From: Sulfitobacter sp.
GTDB taxonomy: Bacteria; Pseudomonadota; Alphaproteobacteria; Rhodobacterales; Rhodobacteraceae
NCBI GenBank assembly: GCA_029252045.1
Contig: JAQXCD010000054.1
Coordinates: forward strand, 1 to 42,686
DNA length: 42,686 nt
Reading direction: 5' to 3'
Shown: positions 33,799 to 42,569 of the stretch, piece after piece
How positions within the stretch are numbered: the first letter of the stretch is position 1
Layout of the letters: every line of letters starts with the position of its first letter
Program-made: the position numbers and the translations under genes
Notes under the pieces: model-generated
What the model saw: only the letters and a program-made list of their open reading frames with translations
The model's database searches: none
Told to the model about the DNA's origin: nothing

Positions 33799-33829
33799 GC
33801 AGAACTCCTTTTCGTGCTGCGGAGCCATG

Positions 33830-33850
33830 TAGCGGCCATTGCGGCCGTTA
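33830..33850. terminator. Stem-loop between SDR and HIG1 genes
   Basis: TAGCGGCC (33830-33837) pairs with GGCCGTTA (33843-33850), one G-T wobble, five-base loop. No T-tract follows on either strand. It starts ten bases after the SDR stop codon on the minus strand, so it may be a weak terminator. Confidence 0.4.
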
Positions 33851-33858
33851 CAACCCCC

Positions 33859-34689
33859 TTAGCGGATCATCGCGCGGTCGAGCAGGCGCGTGGGTAGTAT
33901 GCGACGCATAAGCCCTGCCAGATATGTCGGCGTTGTGACATAGTAACGCGCACGGGGGCGCGACGATTCCAACGCATGGATCAGCTTCTTGACCACAGCT
34001 TTCGGCGGCAGCTCGAATTTGTCCGGTCCGTTTTTCTCGCCATAAAGACGCTCTGCCAGTTCGGTTTCGTACTGCTCGGCGCGGGCAGAGCCTTCCCAAT
34101 CGATCCAACGCTCGAAATGCGGGATCGAATTGGCGCGAATTTTTGTGGTGATCGGGCCCGGCTCGATCAGGATCGGATGTACGCCAGTTCCGCGCATTTC
34201 AAGCCGCAGGGTATCTGTCAGACCTTCGAGTGCAAATTTGGTTGACGTATAGGCCCCGCGCCACGGCATCGCGACCAGTCCCAGCACAGACGAGCATTGC
34301 ACAATCCGCCCGTGGCCCTGCGCGCGCATCACAGGAATGATGGCGCGGGTCAGTGTGTGCCAGCCAAAGAAGTTCGCCTCGAAAATCTCGCGCAGCGCTT
34401 CTGTGGGGACATCCTCAACCGCGCCGGGTGTGGCGTGGGCGCCGTTGTTGAAAACCGCATCCAGCGTACCGCCGGTATCTTCCAGAACATCGGCAAGGGC
34501 AGTGATGATGCTGTCGGGGTCGGTGTAGTCAATGCGGGGGCTATCAAAACCCTCATCGCGCAGACGCGCGCAGTCCAGCTCCTGCCGACAGGCCGCATAG
34601 ACATGCCAACCCCGTTCACGCAGCCCGTAGGCGGCTGCATAACCAATGCCGGACGAGCAGCCAGTGATCAGGATTGTACGTTGGGTCAT
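33859..34689 (-). CDS. Short-chain dehydrogenase/reductase
   Basis: 276 residues, classical SDR fold. Cofactor motif TGCSSGIGYAAA, structural FNNGAHATPG (NNAG variant NNGA), catalytic Ser in QCSSVLGLVAMP and the YxxxK pair in AYTSTKFALEG. The arginine after the first strand in YAACRQ hints at NADP(H). The C-terminal extension with RPRARYYVTTPTY is typical of retinol-dehydrogenase-like SDRs. Substrate unknown. Confidence 0.93.
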   Translation of the reverse strand: MTQRTILITGCSSGIGYAAAYGLRERGWHVYAACRQELDCARLRDEGFDSPRIDYTDPDSIITALADVLEDTGGTLDAVFNNGAHATPGAVEDVPTEALREIFEANFFGWHTLTRAIIPVMRAQGHGRIVQCSSVLGLVAMPWRGAYTSTKFALEGLTDTLRLEMRGTGVHPILIEPGPITTKIRANSIPHFERWIDWEGSARAEQYETELAERLYGEKNGPDKFELPPKAVVKKLIHALESSRPRARYYVTTPTYLAGLMRRILPTRLLDRAMIR

Positions 34690-34761
34690 GGAAAAAGCCT
34701 CACGGGTGAACAGGATCCGAGATGCGCTTTTTTGCGGGATTTAGCAATCACTCTCGCGATA

Positions 34762-35343
34762 TTAACCGGAGGTGAGCAGGAAATCGGCCATCCAGCCTGC
34801 TTCGCCGCCGTCAACCGGCTGCATGCGCACCCAGCCATCGCCATTGTCCTCAAGGATGCGGACCTCGTCCCCACGTGCCAGTTTGCTGACAATGCCGTAG
34901 TCGGTGGACGGGCCGCCGCGTACATTAACGCGGTTGCCGGACACGATGCGGACATCGCCGCCGGAGGTGTCCGTATTGCTGTTGTTGGTTGTTGCGATCA
35001 GGCTGGGCAGAATGATCTGCGGCGTTTCCGAGCTGTCGATGATCTGTGCAGTGCTGCCACTCTGGGCCTGCTGCACAGCCTTTTCAACGGCGGCGTTCAC
35101 ATTGGTGAGGTCCATTGAGACGCGTGTCACGCTGGCGGATGTGTCAATTTTGGTGATGGCGGCGGTTTGCACCGCTGCTGCGGGGGCGACGGGCTCAACC
35201 ACTGCTTCGGATTGCTGTGTTTCGGACGCTTCCGGCGTCGCTGCTGCGACACGCGCGCTTGCGGGTTCAAAATCTGCGCCGCCGCTCATTTCATAGAATG
35301 CAAAGCCCAGAAAACCGAAGGTCAAAAGGATGAAAGTTTTCAT
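34762..35343 (-). CDS. SH3b-domain envelope protein
   Basis: 193 residues. An N-terminal hydrophobic segment (about 3-18, LLTFGFLGFAFYEMS) is a signal anchor. A long Ala/Val/Thr/Glu-rich linker follows, then a bacterial SH3 domain at about 130-190: RVNVRGGPSTDYGIVSKLA, RGDEVRILE, DGWVRMQP and AGWMADFLL. SH3b domains typically bind peptidoglycan or cell-wall peptides. Periplasmic location inferred. Cotranscription with the downstream SDR gene is possible (72-base gap). Confidence 0.85.
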   Translation of the reverse strand: MKTFILLTFGFLGFAFYEMSGGADFEPASARVAAATPEASETQQSEAVVEPVAPAAAVQTAAITKIDTSASVTRVSMDLTNVNAAVEKAVQQAQSGSTAQIIDSSETPQIILPSLIATTNNSNTDTSGGDVRIVSGNRVNVRGGPSTDYGIVSKLARGDEVRILEDNGDGWVRMQPVDGGEAGWMADFLLTSG

Positions 35344-35445
35344 GTGGCAGCTCCTGCAGTTTCTTTTGAAGCCGTCACGCCAGCTTCCCCCGCATGTCTG
35401 ATAGCAAGAACGGCGATTCCTTTTTAGGGGGAAAAGTTAAGAAAA

Positions 35446-35457
35446 GTGACACGTCAC
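35446..35457. promoter_or_regulatory. GTGAC dyad upstream of parC
   Basis: GTGAC-AC-GTCAC, five perfect pairs, in the gap between the SH3 gene and parC, about 86 bases before parC. A possible operator for either gene. Confidence 0.3.
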
Positions 35458-35542
35458 AGGAATGCCACGATTCCTGCGGGTACATCGAGGGTTGCGAAAG
35501 CATGTGCTTGCCGCCTGTCTGTGACGCGGCTACACAGCGGCT

Positions 35543-37846
35543 ATGTCAGATACCAAACCCCCAGTCCCGCCTCGTCACGAGGAAACTTTTGAGCCTCTAC
35601 GCAAAGCGCTTGGGGACCGCTATCTGACCTATGCGCTCAGTACAATTATGCACCGTGCACTGCCCGATGCGCGTGACGGGCTGAAGCCTGTGCACCGCCG
35701 GATTTTGTACGCGATGAGCCGTCTGCGCCTGAACTCGACCGGCGGTTTCCTCAAGTCCGCCAAGATCAGCGGCGACACGATGGGTGATTTTCACCCACAC
35801 GGTGATGCGGCGATATATGATGCTATGGCGCGTCTGGCGCAGGATTTCAACGTCCGCTACCCGCTGGTCGACGGTCAGGGCAATTTTGGCAACATCGACG
35901 GCGATAACCCCGCCGCAAGCCGCTATACCGAAGCGCGCATGACCGCCGTCGCCGAGGCGATGCTGGAAGGCCTGTCAGAGGATGTTGTGGATTTCCGCGA
36001 CAACTATGACGGCCGCCTGACCGAGCCTTCCGTGCTGCCTGCGCAGTTCCCGAACCTTCTGGCCAACGGGTCCAGCGGGATCGCGGTGGGCATGGCCACC
36101 AATATTCCACCGCATAACATTTCCGAGTTGTGCGATGCATGTATCCACCTGATCAAAACACCCGATGCCCGTGATGACACGCTGCTGAATTTTGTCCCCG
36201 GCCCTGATTTCCCGACAGGTGGTATCATAGTCGAGCCGCGCGATAGCATCGCGCAGGCCTACCGCACCGGCAAAGGCGGCTTCCGCCTGCGCTGCCGTTG
36301 GGAGGTAGAGGACCTTGGCCGTGGCCAGTGGCAGATCGTCATCACCGAGATTCCCTATCAGGTTCAGAAATCCAAGCTGATCGAGAAAATCGCTGAATCT
36401 ATCCAGACCAAGCGCATCCCCATCCTTGCCGACGTCCGCGACGAGAGTGCGGAAGACGTGCGCATGGTGCTGGAGCCGCGCTCCAAGAATGTTGATCCCG
36501 AAGTCCTGATGGGGATGATGTACCGCACCTCCGATCTGGAAGTGCGCTTCTCGCTCAACATGAACGTGCTGATCGACGGCGTGACGCCCAAAGTCTGCTC
36601 GATGAAGGAAGTGCTGCGCGCCTTCCTTGACCACCGCCGTGAGGTGCTGGAGCGCCGTTCGCGTCACCGGATGGAGAAGATCGACCACCGTCTGGAGGTC
36701 TTGGAGGGCTTTATCGTTGCCTTCCTCAACCTCGACCGGGTGATCGACATCATCCGCTATGATGATGAACCCAAAGCCGCGTTGATGCGTGAGGACTGGG
36801 GCAAGACCCACGTCCGCGCCATGGACGAGAAGGATTATGTGCCACCCGCTGACGGGGAGGGCGAGCTGTCCGAAGTACAGGCCGAAGCGATCCTGAACAT
36901 GCGCCTGCGCAGCTTGCGCCGTCTGGAAGAGCTTGAGCTGTTGCGCGAGCAATCCGAGCTGATGGAAGAGCGCGCGGGTCTTGAAGATTTGCTGGAAAAC
37001 GAATCTCTGCAATGGGCCAGCATCACCGACCAGTTGCGCGAGACGAAAAAGCAGTTCGGCAAGGAATATGCGGGCGGTGCACGCCGCACAACTTTTGCCG
37101 AAGCGGGCGAGATCGAGGATGTGCCGCTGGAAGCCATGATCGACCGTGAGCCGATCACCGTGGTGTGCAGCCAGATGGGCTGGATCAGGGCGATGACGGG
37201 CCATATTGATCTGACGCGCGAACTGAAGTTCAAAGATGGCGATGCCACGCGCTTTGTCTTCCACGCCGAGACGACAGACCGCTTGCTGGCATTTGGCAGC
37301 AATGGGCGTTTCTATACCATTTCAGCTGCCAACCTGCCCGGCGGGCGCGGCATGGGCGAGCCGCTGCGCCTGATGGTTGACCTGCCGAACGAAGTACAGA
37401 TTGTTGATCTGTTTATCCACCGCCCCTATGGCAAGCTGTTGCTGGCCTCCTCTGCGGGTGACGGGTTTATCGCGCCCGAAGCCGAAGTTGTGGCGCAGAC
37501 ACGCTCGGGAAAGCAGGTGCTGAATGTGCGCGGCGATGTGCGTGCGTTGATCTGTAAGCCTGTGACAGGCGATGCCGTTGCGGCCGTGGGCGAGAACCGC
37601 AAAGTTCTGGTGTTCGCGCTGGATGAGTTGCCGGAGATGGGCCGTGGCAAAGGTGTGCGGTTGCAGAAATACAAGGATGGCGGGCTGTCGGATGCCACCA
37701 CCTTCACCCGCGCCGAGGGGCTAAGCTGGCTTGACCCCGCAGGGCGCACCCGCACGGAAGTGGAACTGGAAGAATGGACAGGCAAACGGGCCAGTGCCGG
37801 CCGGATGGCACCACGGGGCTTCCCGCGTGACAACAAGTTTAACTGA
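35543..37846 (+). CDS. parC: DNA topoisomerase IV subunit A
   Basis: Decatenates daughter chromosomes with ParE. 767 residues. Active-site Y128 is in ASRYTEARMT; the DNA-gate helix has DFHPHGDAAIYDAMARLA. The C-terminal third holds degenerate beta-pinwheel repeats and lacks the GyrA box, which separates it from GyrA. The residue matching the quinolone-contact serine (S80 of E. coli ParC) is A89, and the matching acidic residue is D93. The last bases overlap the next gene. Confidence 0.93.
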   Translation: MSDTKPPVPPRHEETFEPLRKALGDRYLTYALSTIMHRALPDARDGLKPVHRRILYAMSRLRLNSTGGFLKSAKISGDTMGDFHPHGDAAIYDAMARLAQDFNVRYPLVDGQGNFGNIDGDNPAASRYTEARMTAVAEAMLEGLSEDVVDFRDNYDGRLTEPSVLPAQFPNLLANGSSGIAVGMATNIPPHNISELCDACIHLIKTPDARDDTLLNFVPGPDFPTGGIIVEPRDSIAQAYRTGKGGFRLRCRWEVEDLGRGQWQIVITEIPYQVQKSKLIEKIAESIQTKRIPILADVRDESAEDVRMVLEPRSKNVDPEVLMGMMYRTSDLEVRFSLNMNVLIDGVTPKVCSMKEVLRAFLDHRREVLERRSRHRMEKIDHRLEVLEGFIVAFLNLDRVIDIIRYDDEPKAALMREDWGKTHVRAMDEKDYVPPADGEGELSEVQAEAILNMRLRSLRRLEELELLREQSELMEERAGLEDLLENESLQWASITDQLRETKKQFGKEYAGGARRTTFAEAGEIEDVPLEAMIDREPITVVCSQMGWIRAMTGHIDLTRELKFKDGDATRFVFHAETTDRLLAFGSNGRFYTISAANLPGGRGMGEPLRLMVDLPNEVQIVDLFIHRPYGKLLLASSAGDGFIAPEAEVVAQTRSGKQVLNVRGDVRALICKPVTGDAVAAVGENRKVLVFALDELPEMGRGKGVRLQKYKDGGLSDATTFTRAEGLSWLDPAGRTRTEVELEEWTGKRASAGRMAPRGFPRDNKFN

Positions 37847-39143
37847 TATCGCACCACCCCCGGTCCCCGAAAAGGGGCTGGATGTCTGGTTCGTAGGCTC
37901 CCGTTCCGCGCTGTTCTGGTTGGCGCTCAAATCCGGCTTCTGGACGGTCCTCACGCTCGGGTTTTACCGGTTCTGGATGAAGACACGTTTGCGCCGCTGG
38001 TATTGGTCGTCGATCCGTCCGGGCGGTCATCCGCTGGAATATGTAGGCGACCCTTGGGAAAAATTGCTGGGGTTCTTTATCGCTGTTGTGATCTTGACGT
38101 TCTATATCGGCATCGTGAATCTGCTGCTGATGTTTGTCAGTTTCTCGCTCTTCCAAAGCTCGTTTGTGGGATATTCCGCCAGCTTTCTGGGGGTCATTCC
38201 CGTGTGGTTCTACGCCCAGTACCGCGCGCGGCGGTATGTTTTGGCGCGGACACGCTGGCGCGGCGTGCGCTTCGGACTTGAGAAAGGCGCGTGGGGCTAT
38301 GCGTGGCGTGCGCTGGTGCATTGGTTGATCACGATCTGCTCTCTAGGGCTCTTGTGGCCGCGCATGACGTTCTGGCTTGAGAAATACAAAACGGACCGGA
38401 CCTATTTCGGTTCGGCCAAACTGGTGCAGGGCGGCCGCTGGCCTATGCTGTACCGCGCGGCAATTCCGTTTGCAGTGGCTGTGCTGATGTCCGGGCTGAT
38501 TGTGGTCTGGCTGGTCTGGCTTGACCCGTTGATCCCGAACTCGGCAAACCCTTTCGGTGACATATTCTCGGAGTTGGAAAGCGCCGAAGAATTCGGGTTC
38601 GCTCTGTTCGGCTGGGATCGCCCGATGCGTTTGTTGTTGCTGATCCCTGCGTCGGTTTTGTTGATCTATGGGGCCGTCCACTACCGCTTTGTCACCAAGC
38701 GTATTCTGGCAGATCACAAACACAGCGATGGCGTGCGATTGCATTCGAGCCTCAACGGGCTGCGTGTCTCTATGATCTATGTGCTGGGGACGACCATTGC
38801 GTACAGCATCCTTGTTGTTGGTCTGCTTGCGATCGTGCTGCTGGTTTTCGGATTGTTGGGCCCGGAGGCGTTTCTGGACGAGCAGCTTGGTATGGGCGAT
38901 CCTTTGGGAGATTTTCCCAAGTGGCTGGCGATCGGGATTATTGCTGTCAGTTATCTTTCCTTGTTCCTCTTCTGGGGCGTGCTGCACCATGTGTTTGTGA
39001 CCTTCCCCCTGATGCGTCACATGGCGCTGACCCTCAGCCTTCATAATGTGGCGGGGCTGGCACAGGTCAGCCAGCGCGCGCGCGACGAATTCGCCGAGGC
39101 CGAAGGATTTGCCGAGGCTCTGGATCTGGGAGCCGCGATATGA
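37827..39143 (+). CDS. DUF898 (YjgN-family) membrane protein
   Basis: About 438 residues with some eight hydrophobic helices. Three domain-like blocks repeat the pattern aromatic-rich helix plus RxRRWYWSSIRPGG-like loop: FYRFWMKTRLRRWYW, YAQYRARRYVLARTRWRG and KYKTDRTYFGSAKL. These are the DUF898 signature. Function unknown. The GTG at 37827 overlaps the end of parC by 20 bases; the next strong in-frame start is inside conserved sequence, so the GTG is likely, though the frame is open further upstream. Ends ATGA into the peptidase gene. Confidence 0.8.
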   Translation: MTTSLTDIAPPPVPEKGLDVWFVGSRSALFWLALKSGFWTVLTLGFYRFWMKTRLRRWYWSSIRPGGHPLEYVGDPWEKLLGFFIAVVILTFYIGIVNLLLMFVSFSLFQSSFVGYSASFLGVIPVWFYAQYRARRYVLARTRWRGVRFGLEKGAWGYAWRALVHWLITICSLGLLWPRMTFWLEKYKTDRTYFGSAKLVQGGRWPMLYRAAIPFAVAVLMSGLIVVWLVWLDPLIPNSANPFGDIFSELESAEEFGFALFGWDRPMRLLLLIPASVLLIYGAVHYRFVTKRILADHKHSDGVRLHSSLNGLRVSMIYVLGTTIAYSILVVGLLAIVLLVFGLLGPEAFLDEQLGMGDPLGDFPKWLAIGIIAVSYLSLFLFWGVLHHVFVTFPLMRHMALTLSLHNVAGLAQVSQRARDEFAEAEGFAEALDLGAAI

Positions 39144-40294
39144 CAACGCCGCCGAACCTGCCTGAAGCATCCGACGGCCTATCAGGCAATGGGCGCGTTT
39201 ATAGCGGTTTGAACAGTTCCTATTTTGACGGTGATGCCCCGGTGTCGCATGCTGTTACGCTGCTGGTCGACAATGTCGCGCAGGTGCTGGAAATAGGTCT
39301 GCCCGGGAGCGCTCAGCCGGGTGTGCGCTGGCCGGTGGATGAAATTCGCCAGCTGGATGATACCGCAGGCAGCGAAGGGGTTATCCTGCGCTGGACCGGC
39401 GATCCGCTGGCGCGGCTGCATCTGGCTGATCCGGACCTCCTGCGTCACTTGCCGCATTTGAACCGCCGTGCACCGCCCAAAGGGCGCGGGCGTCTGGCTG
39501 CGTGGGCTTTGGCTGCGGTAGCCGGCGTGGCCATACAGATTGGCATACTTGTGCCGCTGCTGGCGGACCGACTGGCGACATTTGTCCCCCCCGCGGGCGA
39601 ACGTGCGCTGGGCGAGGCGACGTTTGAGCAAATCCGCGAGGCGCTGGCCGACACAGGCCTGCCCCCGTTGAATACCTGTGACAATGAAGACGGGCTGGCC
39701 GCGTTGGAGGCAATGCTGACAGGCCTTGGTGTCGAACGCGGCACCGAGGATGCGGTTAAAGTCTTTGTTCTGGATCACGAGATGGTCAACGCCTTTGCCC
39801 TTCCCGGCGGCTATGTGGTGTTTTTCCGCGGCATGATTGACGCCGCGATCAGCCCGAACGAGATTGCAGCCGTGATGGCGCATGAGGTCGGCCACGTCGA
39901 AAACCGCGACCCGACGCGCCATGCCCTCCGCTCGGCGGGGTCCATCGGAATTCTGGGGCTGCTGTTTGGCGATTTTGCCGGCGGTGCTGCGGTGTTGTTC
40001 CTGACAGAGCAACTGATCAGCGCCAGCTATTCCCAAGGCGCCGAAAGTGGCGCGGATGAATACGCTTATGTGGCGTTAGAAGATGCCGAGGTTTCGCCTG
40101 CAGCGCTGGGCGATATGTTCGAACGGCTGCGGGACAAATACGGTGACACCGATGGAATCGTTTCGCATTTCGTTAGCCACCCGACCCTGACCAGCCGGAT
40201 AGACCGCTCCCGTGCAGTTGTGCGTGAAGGCGCGCAATACGGTGATATAATCTCGGCTGATGACTGGGATGCCCTAAAGGCTGTATGCGACTAG
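39140..40294 (+). CDS. M48 family metallopeptidase
   Basis: 384 residues. An N-terminal domain of about 110 residues is followed by a membrane helix (about 115-140, AWALAAVAGVAIQIGILVPL) and a zinc peptidase domain. The zinc site is H248-E249-V250-G251-H252, with the third ligand E302 in GAESGADEYAY. Family relatives are membrane-bound or periplasmic proteases of the HtpX/BepA type. Overlaps the DUF898 stop codon; the pair is probably a functional unit. Substrate unknown. Confidence 0.9.
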   Translation: MTTPPNLPEASDGLSGNGRVYSGLNSSYFDGDAPVSHAVTLLVDNVAQVLEIGLPGSAQPGVRWPVDEIRQLDDTAGSEGVILRWTGDPLARLHLADPDLLRHLPHLNRRAPPKGRGRLAAWALAAVAGVAIQIGILVPLLADRLATFVPPAGERALGEATFEQIREALADTGLPPLNTCDNEDGLAALEAMLTGLGVERGTEDAVKVFVLDHEMVNAFALPGGYVVFFRGMIDAAISPNEIAAVMAHEVGHVENRDPTRHALRSAGSIGILGLLFGDFAGGAAVLFLTEQLISASYSQGAESGADEYAYVALEDAEVSPAALGDMFERLRDKYGDTDGIVSHFVSHPTLTSRIDRSRAVVREGAQYGDIISADDWDALKAVCD

Positions 40295-40317
40295 ACCGCA
40301 CCTTGTGACTGCGAGGC

Positions 40318-41670
40318 TCAAACCGGTTCTGCAGTCATCCAAACACCGCCCTCAGGACGAAGTGTTATTAGCATCTTTGGCTCGGGCGTGTGCCCTTTGA
40401 CGGCCGAGAACCGGAAACGGGACAGCAATGTGGCCAGAATGATAACGGCTTCTTGCAGGGCAAAAGAGGCTCCGATGCAGATACGCGGCCCGTTACCAAA
40501 CGGCAGGTAGGCATAGCGGTCAATTGATTTGCGGTCGATGAACCGGTCCGGCCGGAAGGCGTCCGGATCATCCCAGAGGTTGCGGTGGCGCCCCAATGCA
40601 TAGACGGGGATCATCACAGTATCGCCCGGCTTGATCGCGGTGCCGCACAGGGTATCCTTGGCCAGCGCAGTGCGCGACAAGAGCCCGCCAGCAGCATAGA
40701 GGCGCAGGGTCTCGTCAATCACTCTACGAATGTAGGGCAGGGCTTCAAGGTCGTCTGCGCCGGCAACGCGGCCTTTCAATACGGTCTGGGCTTCGGCGCG
40801 TGCGCGGTCCTGCGCCTGCGTGTCATGCCCCATCAAATAGAGCGCCCAAGCAAGGGTTTGGGCCGTAGTCTCATGGCCCGCGACGATAAATGTCAGCAGA
40901 TTGTCGCGCAATTCCTGGGTGGTCATGGAGCGGTCTGTTTTCGGATCTTGCGCGGCAAGCAGCAAGTCCAGCAGATCGGGCGTATCCTTCGGACCCTTTG
41001 CATGCCGCCGCTCGATCGCAGCATCTGCAACAGTTTTTGTTTCTTGTAGCAACCGCATTGCAGGGCCGCGCCCGGGGCGTGGCACCCACGCAGGTAGGCC
41101 AAGCAGATCCAGCATGCTTACTTTACCCGCCTGCGTAATGTAGCCGTCGATTGCTTTATGTACGGCCGCTCGGTCCATCATGTCGTCACCCGAGAAGGTG
41201 ACATCGGCAATGACGTCAAAGGTTGCCTTGGTCATCTCTTCGGCAAGATTGACCGCTTTTGGCCCCGCCTGTGCAATGCGGGCACAAGTTTCCTCGGCTG
41301 CGTCGCTCATTACCGGGGCAAGAGCCGCGATTGAGCGGTGGGCAAATGCCGGCGCAGTTGCACGTCTCTGCCAGCGCCAATGTGCCCCTTCGGCAATAAA
41401 CAACGGCTCCCCGATTGCGGGACTGAGTAACGTTTTGGTAACTCTCGATTTGGGGTAATCATCTAACCGGTCCAACAAAACCTGTTTGATCGCGGCGGGA
41501 TCCATGATCATGTGCCAGCGGGCAAGTGTCCGGCCAGAGACAATGGGCTTTTCCAGGGCTTGCGCGGGGATAGCCAGCAGAATGTTATCCCGCATGTTCG
41601 AAACGGATTTAAAAAATCCGGGATCGAAGTCTAACAACGGGACCCGCACAGGTAGATCGGTCGTAGGCAT
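40318..41670 (-). CDS. Cytochrome P450
   Basis: About 450 residues. Oxygen-binding I-helix AGHETTAQTLAWAL, the ExxR pair in IDETLRLYA, the PERF-like FRPDRF, and the heme cysteine loop LPFGNGPRICIGASFALQEA are all present, so the enzyme should be functional. The ATG at 41670 is preferred because GGAGG sits eight bases upstream; earlier starts at 41685 and 41694 are possible. The organic substrate cannot be predicted. No ferredoxin or reductase gene lies nearby. Divergent from the lipoprotein gene. Confidence 0.95.
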   Translation of the reverse strand: MPTTDLPVRVPLLDFDPGFFKSVSNMRDNILLAIPAQALEKPIVSGRTLARWHMIMDPAAIKQVLLDRLDDYPKSRVTKTLLSPAIGEPLFIAEGAHWRWQRRATAPAFAHRSIAALAPVMSDAAEETCARIAQAGPKAVNLAEEMTKATFDVIADVTFSGDDMMDRAAVHKAIDGYITQAGKVSMLDLLGLPAWVPRPGRGPAMRLLQETKTVADAAIERRHAKGPKDTPDLLDLLLAAQDPKTDRSMTTQELRDNLLTFIVAGHETTAQTLAWALYLMGHDTQAQDRARAEAQTVLKGRVAGADDLEALPYIRRVIDETLRLYAAGGLLSRTALAKDTLCGTAIKPGDTVMIPVYALGRHRNLWDDPDAFRPDRFIDRKSIDRYAYLPFGNGPRICIGASFALQEAVIILATLLSRFRFSAVKGHTPEPKMLITLRPEGGVWMTAEPV

Positions 41671-41794
41671 AACGTTGGCCTCCATTGCGTTCATATGACA
41701 CTTAAGTTGCAGCAGGGGGCATTGCAATGTTCAGACGCATTGCACCCCTTGGGCGCATACGGTAACTCATTGGTAGAACGGGGAGGGCCAGCTG

Positions 41795-42424
41795 ATGGGG
41801 CGGATCACGATGATGCGGAAACTTGTAGCGCTTGCAGCTGTAGGTTTTCTTGCGGCCTGTAACGGTGCGTCGGATCTGGGCAAGGCAGCTGTGCCGCTCG
41901 GCGATTTCAATCTTGGTCATAACATTGTCGTGGCGCCAAAGGTGCAAAAGGTTCCTCTGTGCCGCGAGATGGAAACGGACCTGATGACCAAGATGTTGCA
42001 AGAGGCTGTGGCAGAACGGTTTGACCGCTATGACGGGGACCGTCTGTACCACTTTGGCGTCTCGATCGAGGGCTATTGCCTTGCACCTCCGGGTATTCCT
42101 GTGGTGGCGGCGCCAAAGTCTGTGATGATCATCCGCGTCACGGTTTGGGACGATGCCAAGAATAAAAAGCTTACTCCGAAGGCCCACCAGATCACTGTTT
42201 TTGAATCGCTCGATCAAGGCCCGCTTGTTGGCTCAGGCTATACAAAAACGGCTGAAGAGCAGTTGAAAAACCTCAGCCAGAACGCGGTCAAACAGATCGA
42301 AAACTTCCTTGTGCGTGAAAATCGCGAGAAGGGCTGGTTCAACGGCACACCTGCAGAGCCAAAGGCGGTTGAGGATAAACCGGATGAGCCGGTTGTCGCC
42401 GAAGAGGACGCAGCCGAAGAATAA
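41795..42424 (+). CDS. Putative lipoprotein, conserved hypothetical
   Basis: 209 residues. A lipoprotein signal peptide ends in VGFLAACNG, with C at about residue 22. The mature part has no domain I can name and finishes with a Glu/Asp/Pro-rich tail of about 30 residues. GGGGAGGG lies upstream of the ATG; internal ATG codons at 41810 and 41813 are also possible. Located before tuf with its own orientation; no operon link is evident. Confidence 0.75.
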   Translation: MGRITMMRKLVALAAVGFLAACNGASDLGKAAVPLGDFNLGHNIVVAPKVQKVPLCREMETDLMTKMLQEAVAERFDRYDGDRLYHFGVSIEGYCLAPPGIPVVAAPKSVMIIRVTVWDDAKNKKLTPKAHQITVFESLDQGPLVGSGYTKTAEEQLKNLSQNAVKQIENFLVRENREKGWFNGTPAEPKAVEDKPDEPVVAEEDAAEE

Positions 42425-42461
42425 CCGACTGCCAATTGGCGGCACTGCGCGATGAAACGAC

Positions 42462-42490
42462 AGGCGGGGCGCAAGACCCGCTTGATTTTA
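42462..42490 (+). terminator. Weak terminator after the lipoprotein gene
   Basis: AGGCGGG (42462-42468) pairs with CCCGCTT (42477-42483) with one G-T wobble and an eight-base loop; the following GATTTTA is only mildly T-rich. It could also belong to the tuf leader. Confidence 0.35.
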
Positions 42491-42569
42491 CTGCCCAGAC
42501 CCACTAAGTCGCGGCCCATATGCAATACAGGGTCCACGATGGCCCCTGCGACTTTTGGAGGGCGCCCCC

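Noticed and set aside
35394..35542. Short cysteine-rich plus-strand frame before parC
   Set aside because: No ribosome site, no family, and the frame continues out of phase into parC.
35975..37264. Long minus-strand frame opposite parC
   Set aside because: parC is unmistakable here; long antisense frames are expected in GC-rich genes, and the product has no known domain.
41755..41790. A GGTAACTCATTGGTAGAAC stretch resembling a tRNA D-arm
   Set aside because: No acceptor stem, anticodon arm or T-loop can be formed around it, and it overlaps the ribosome site of the lipoprotein gene.
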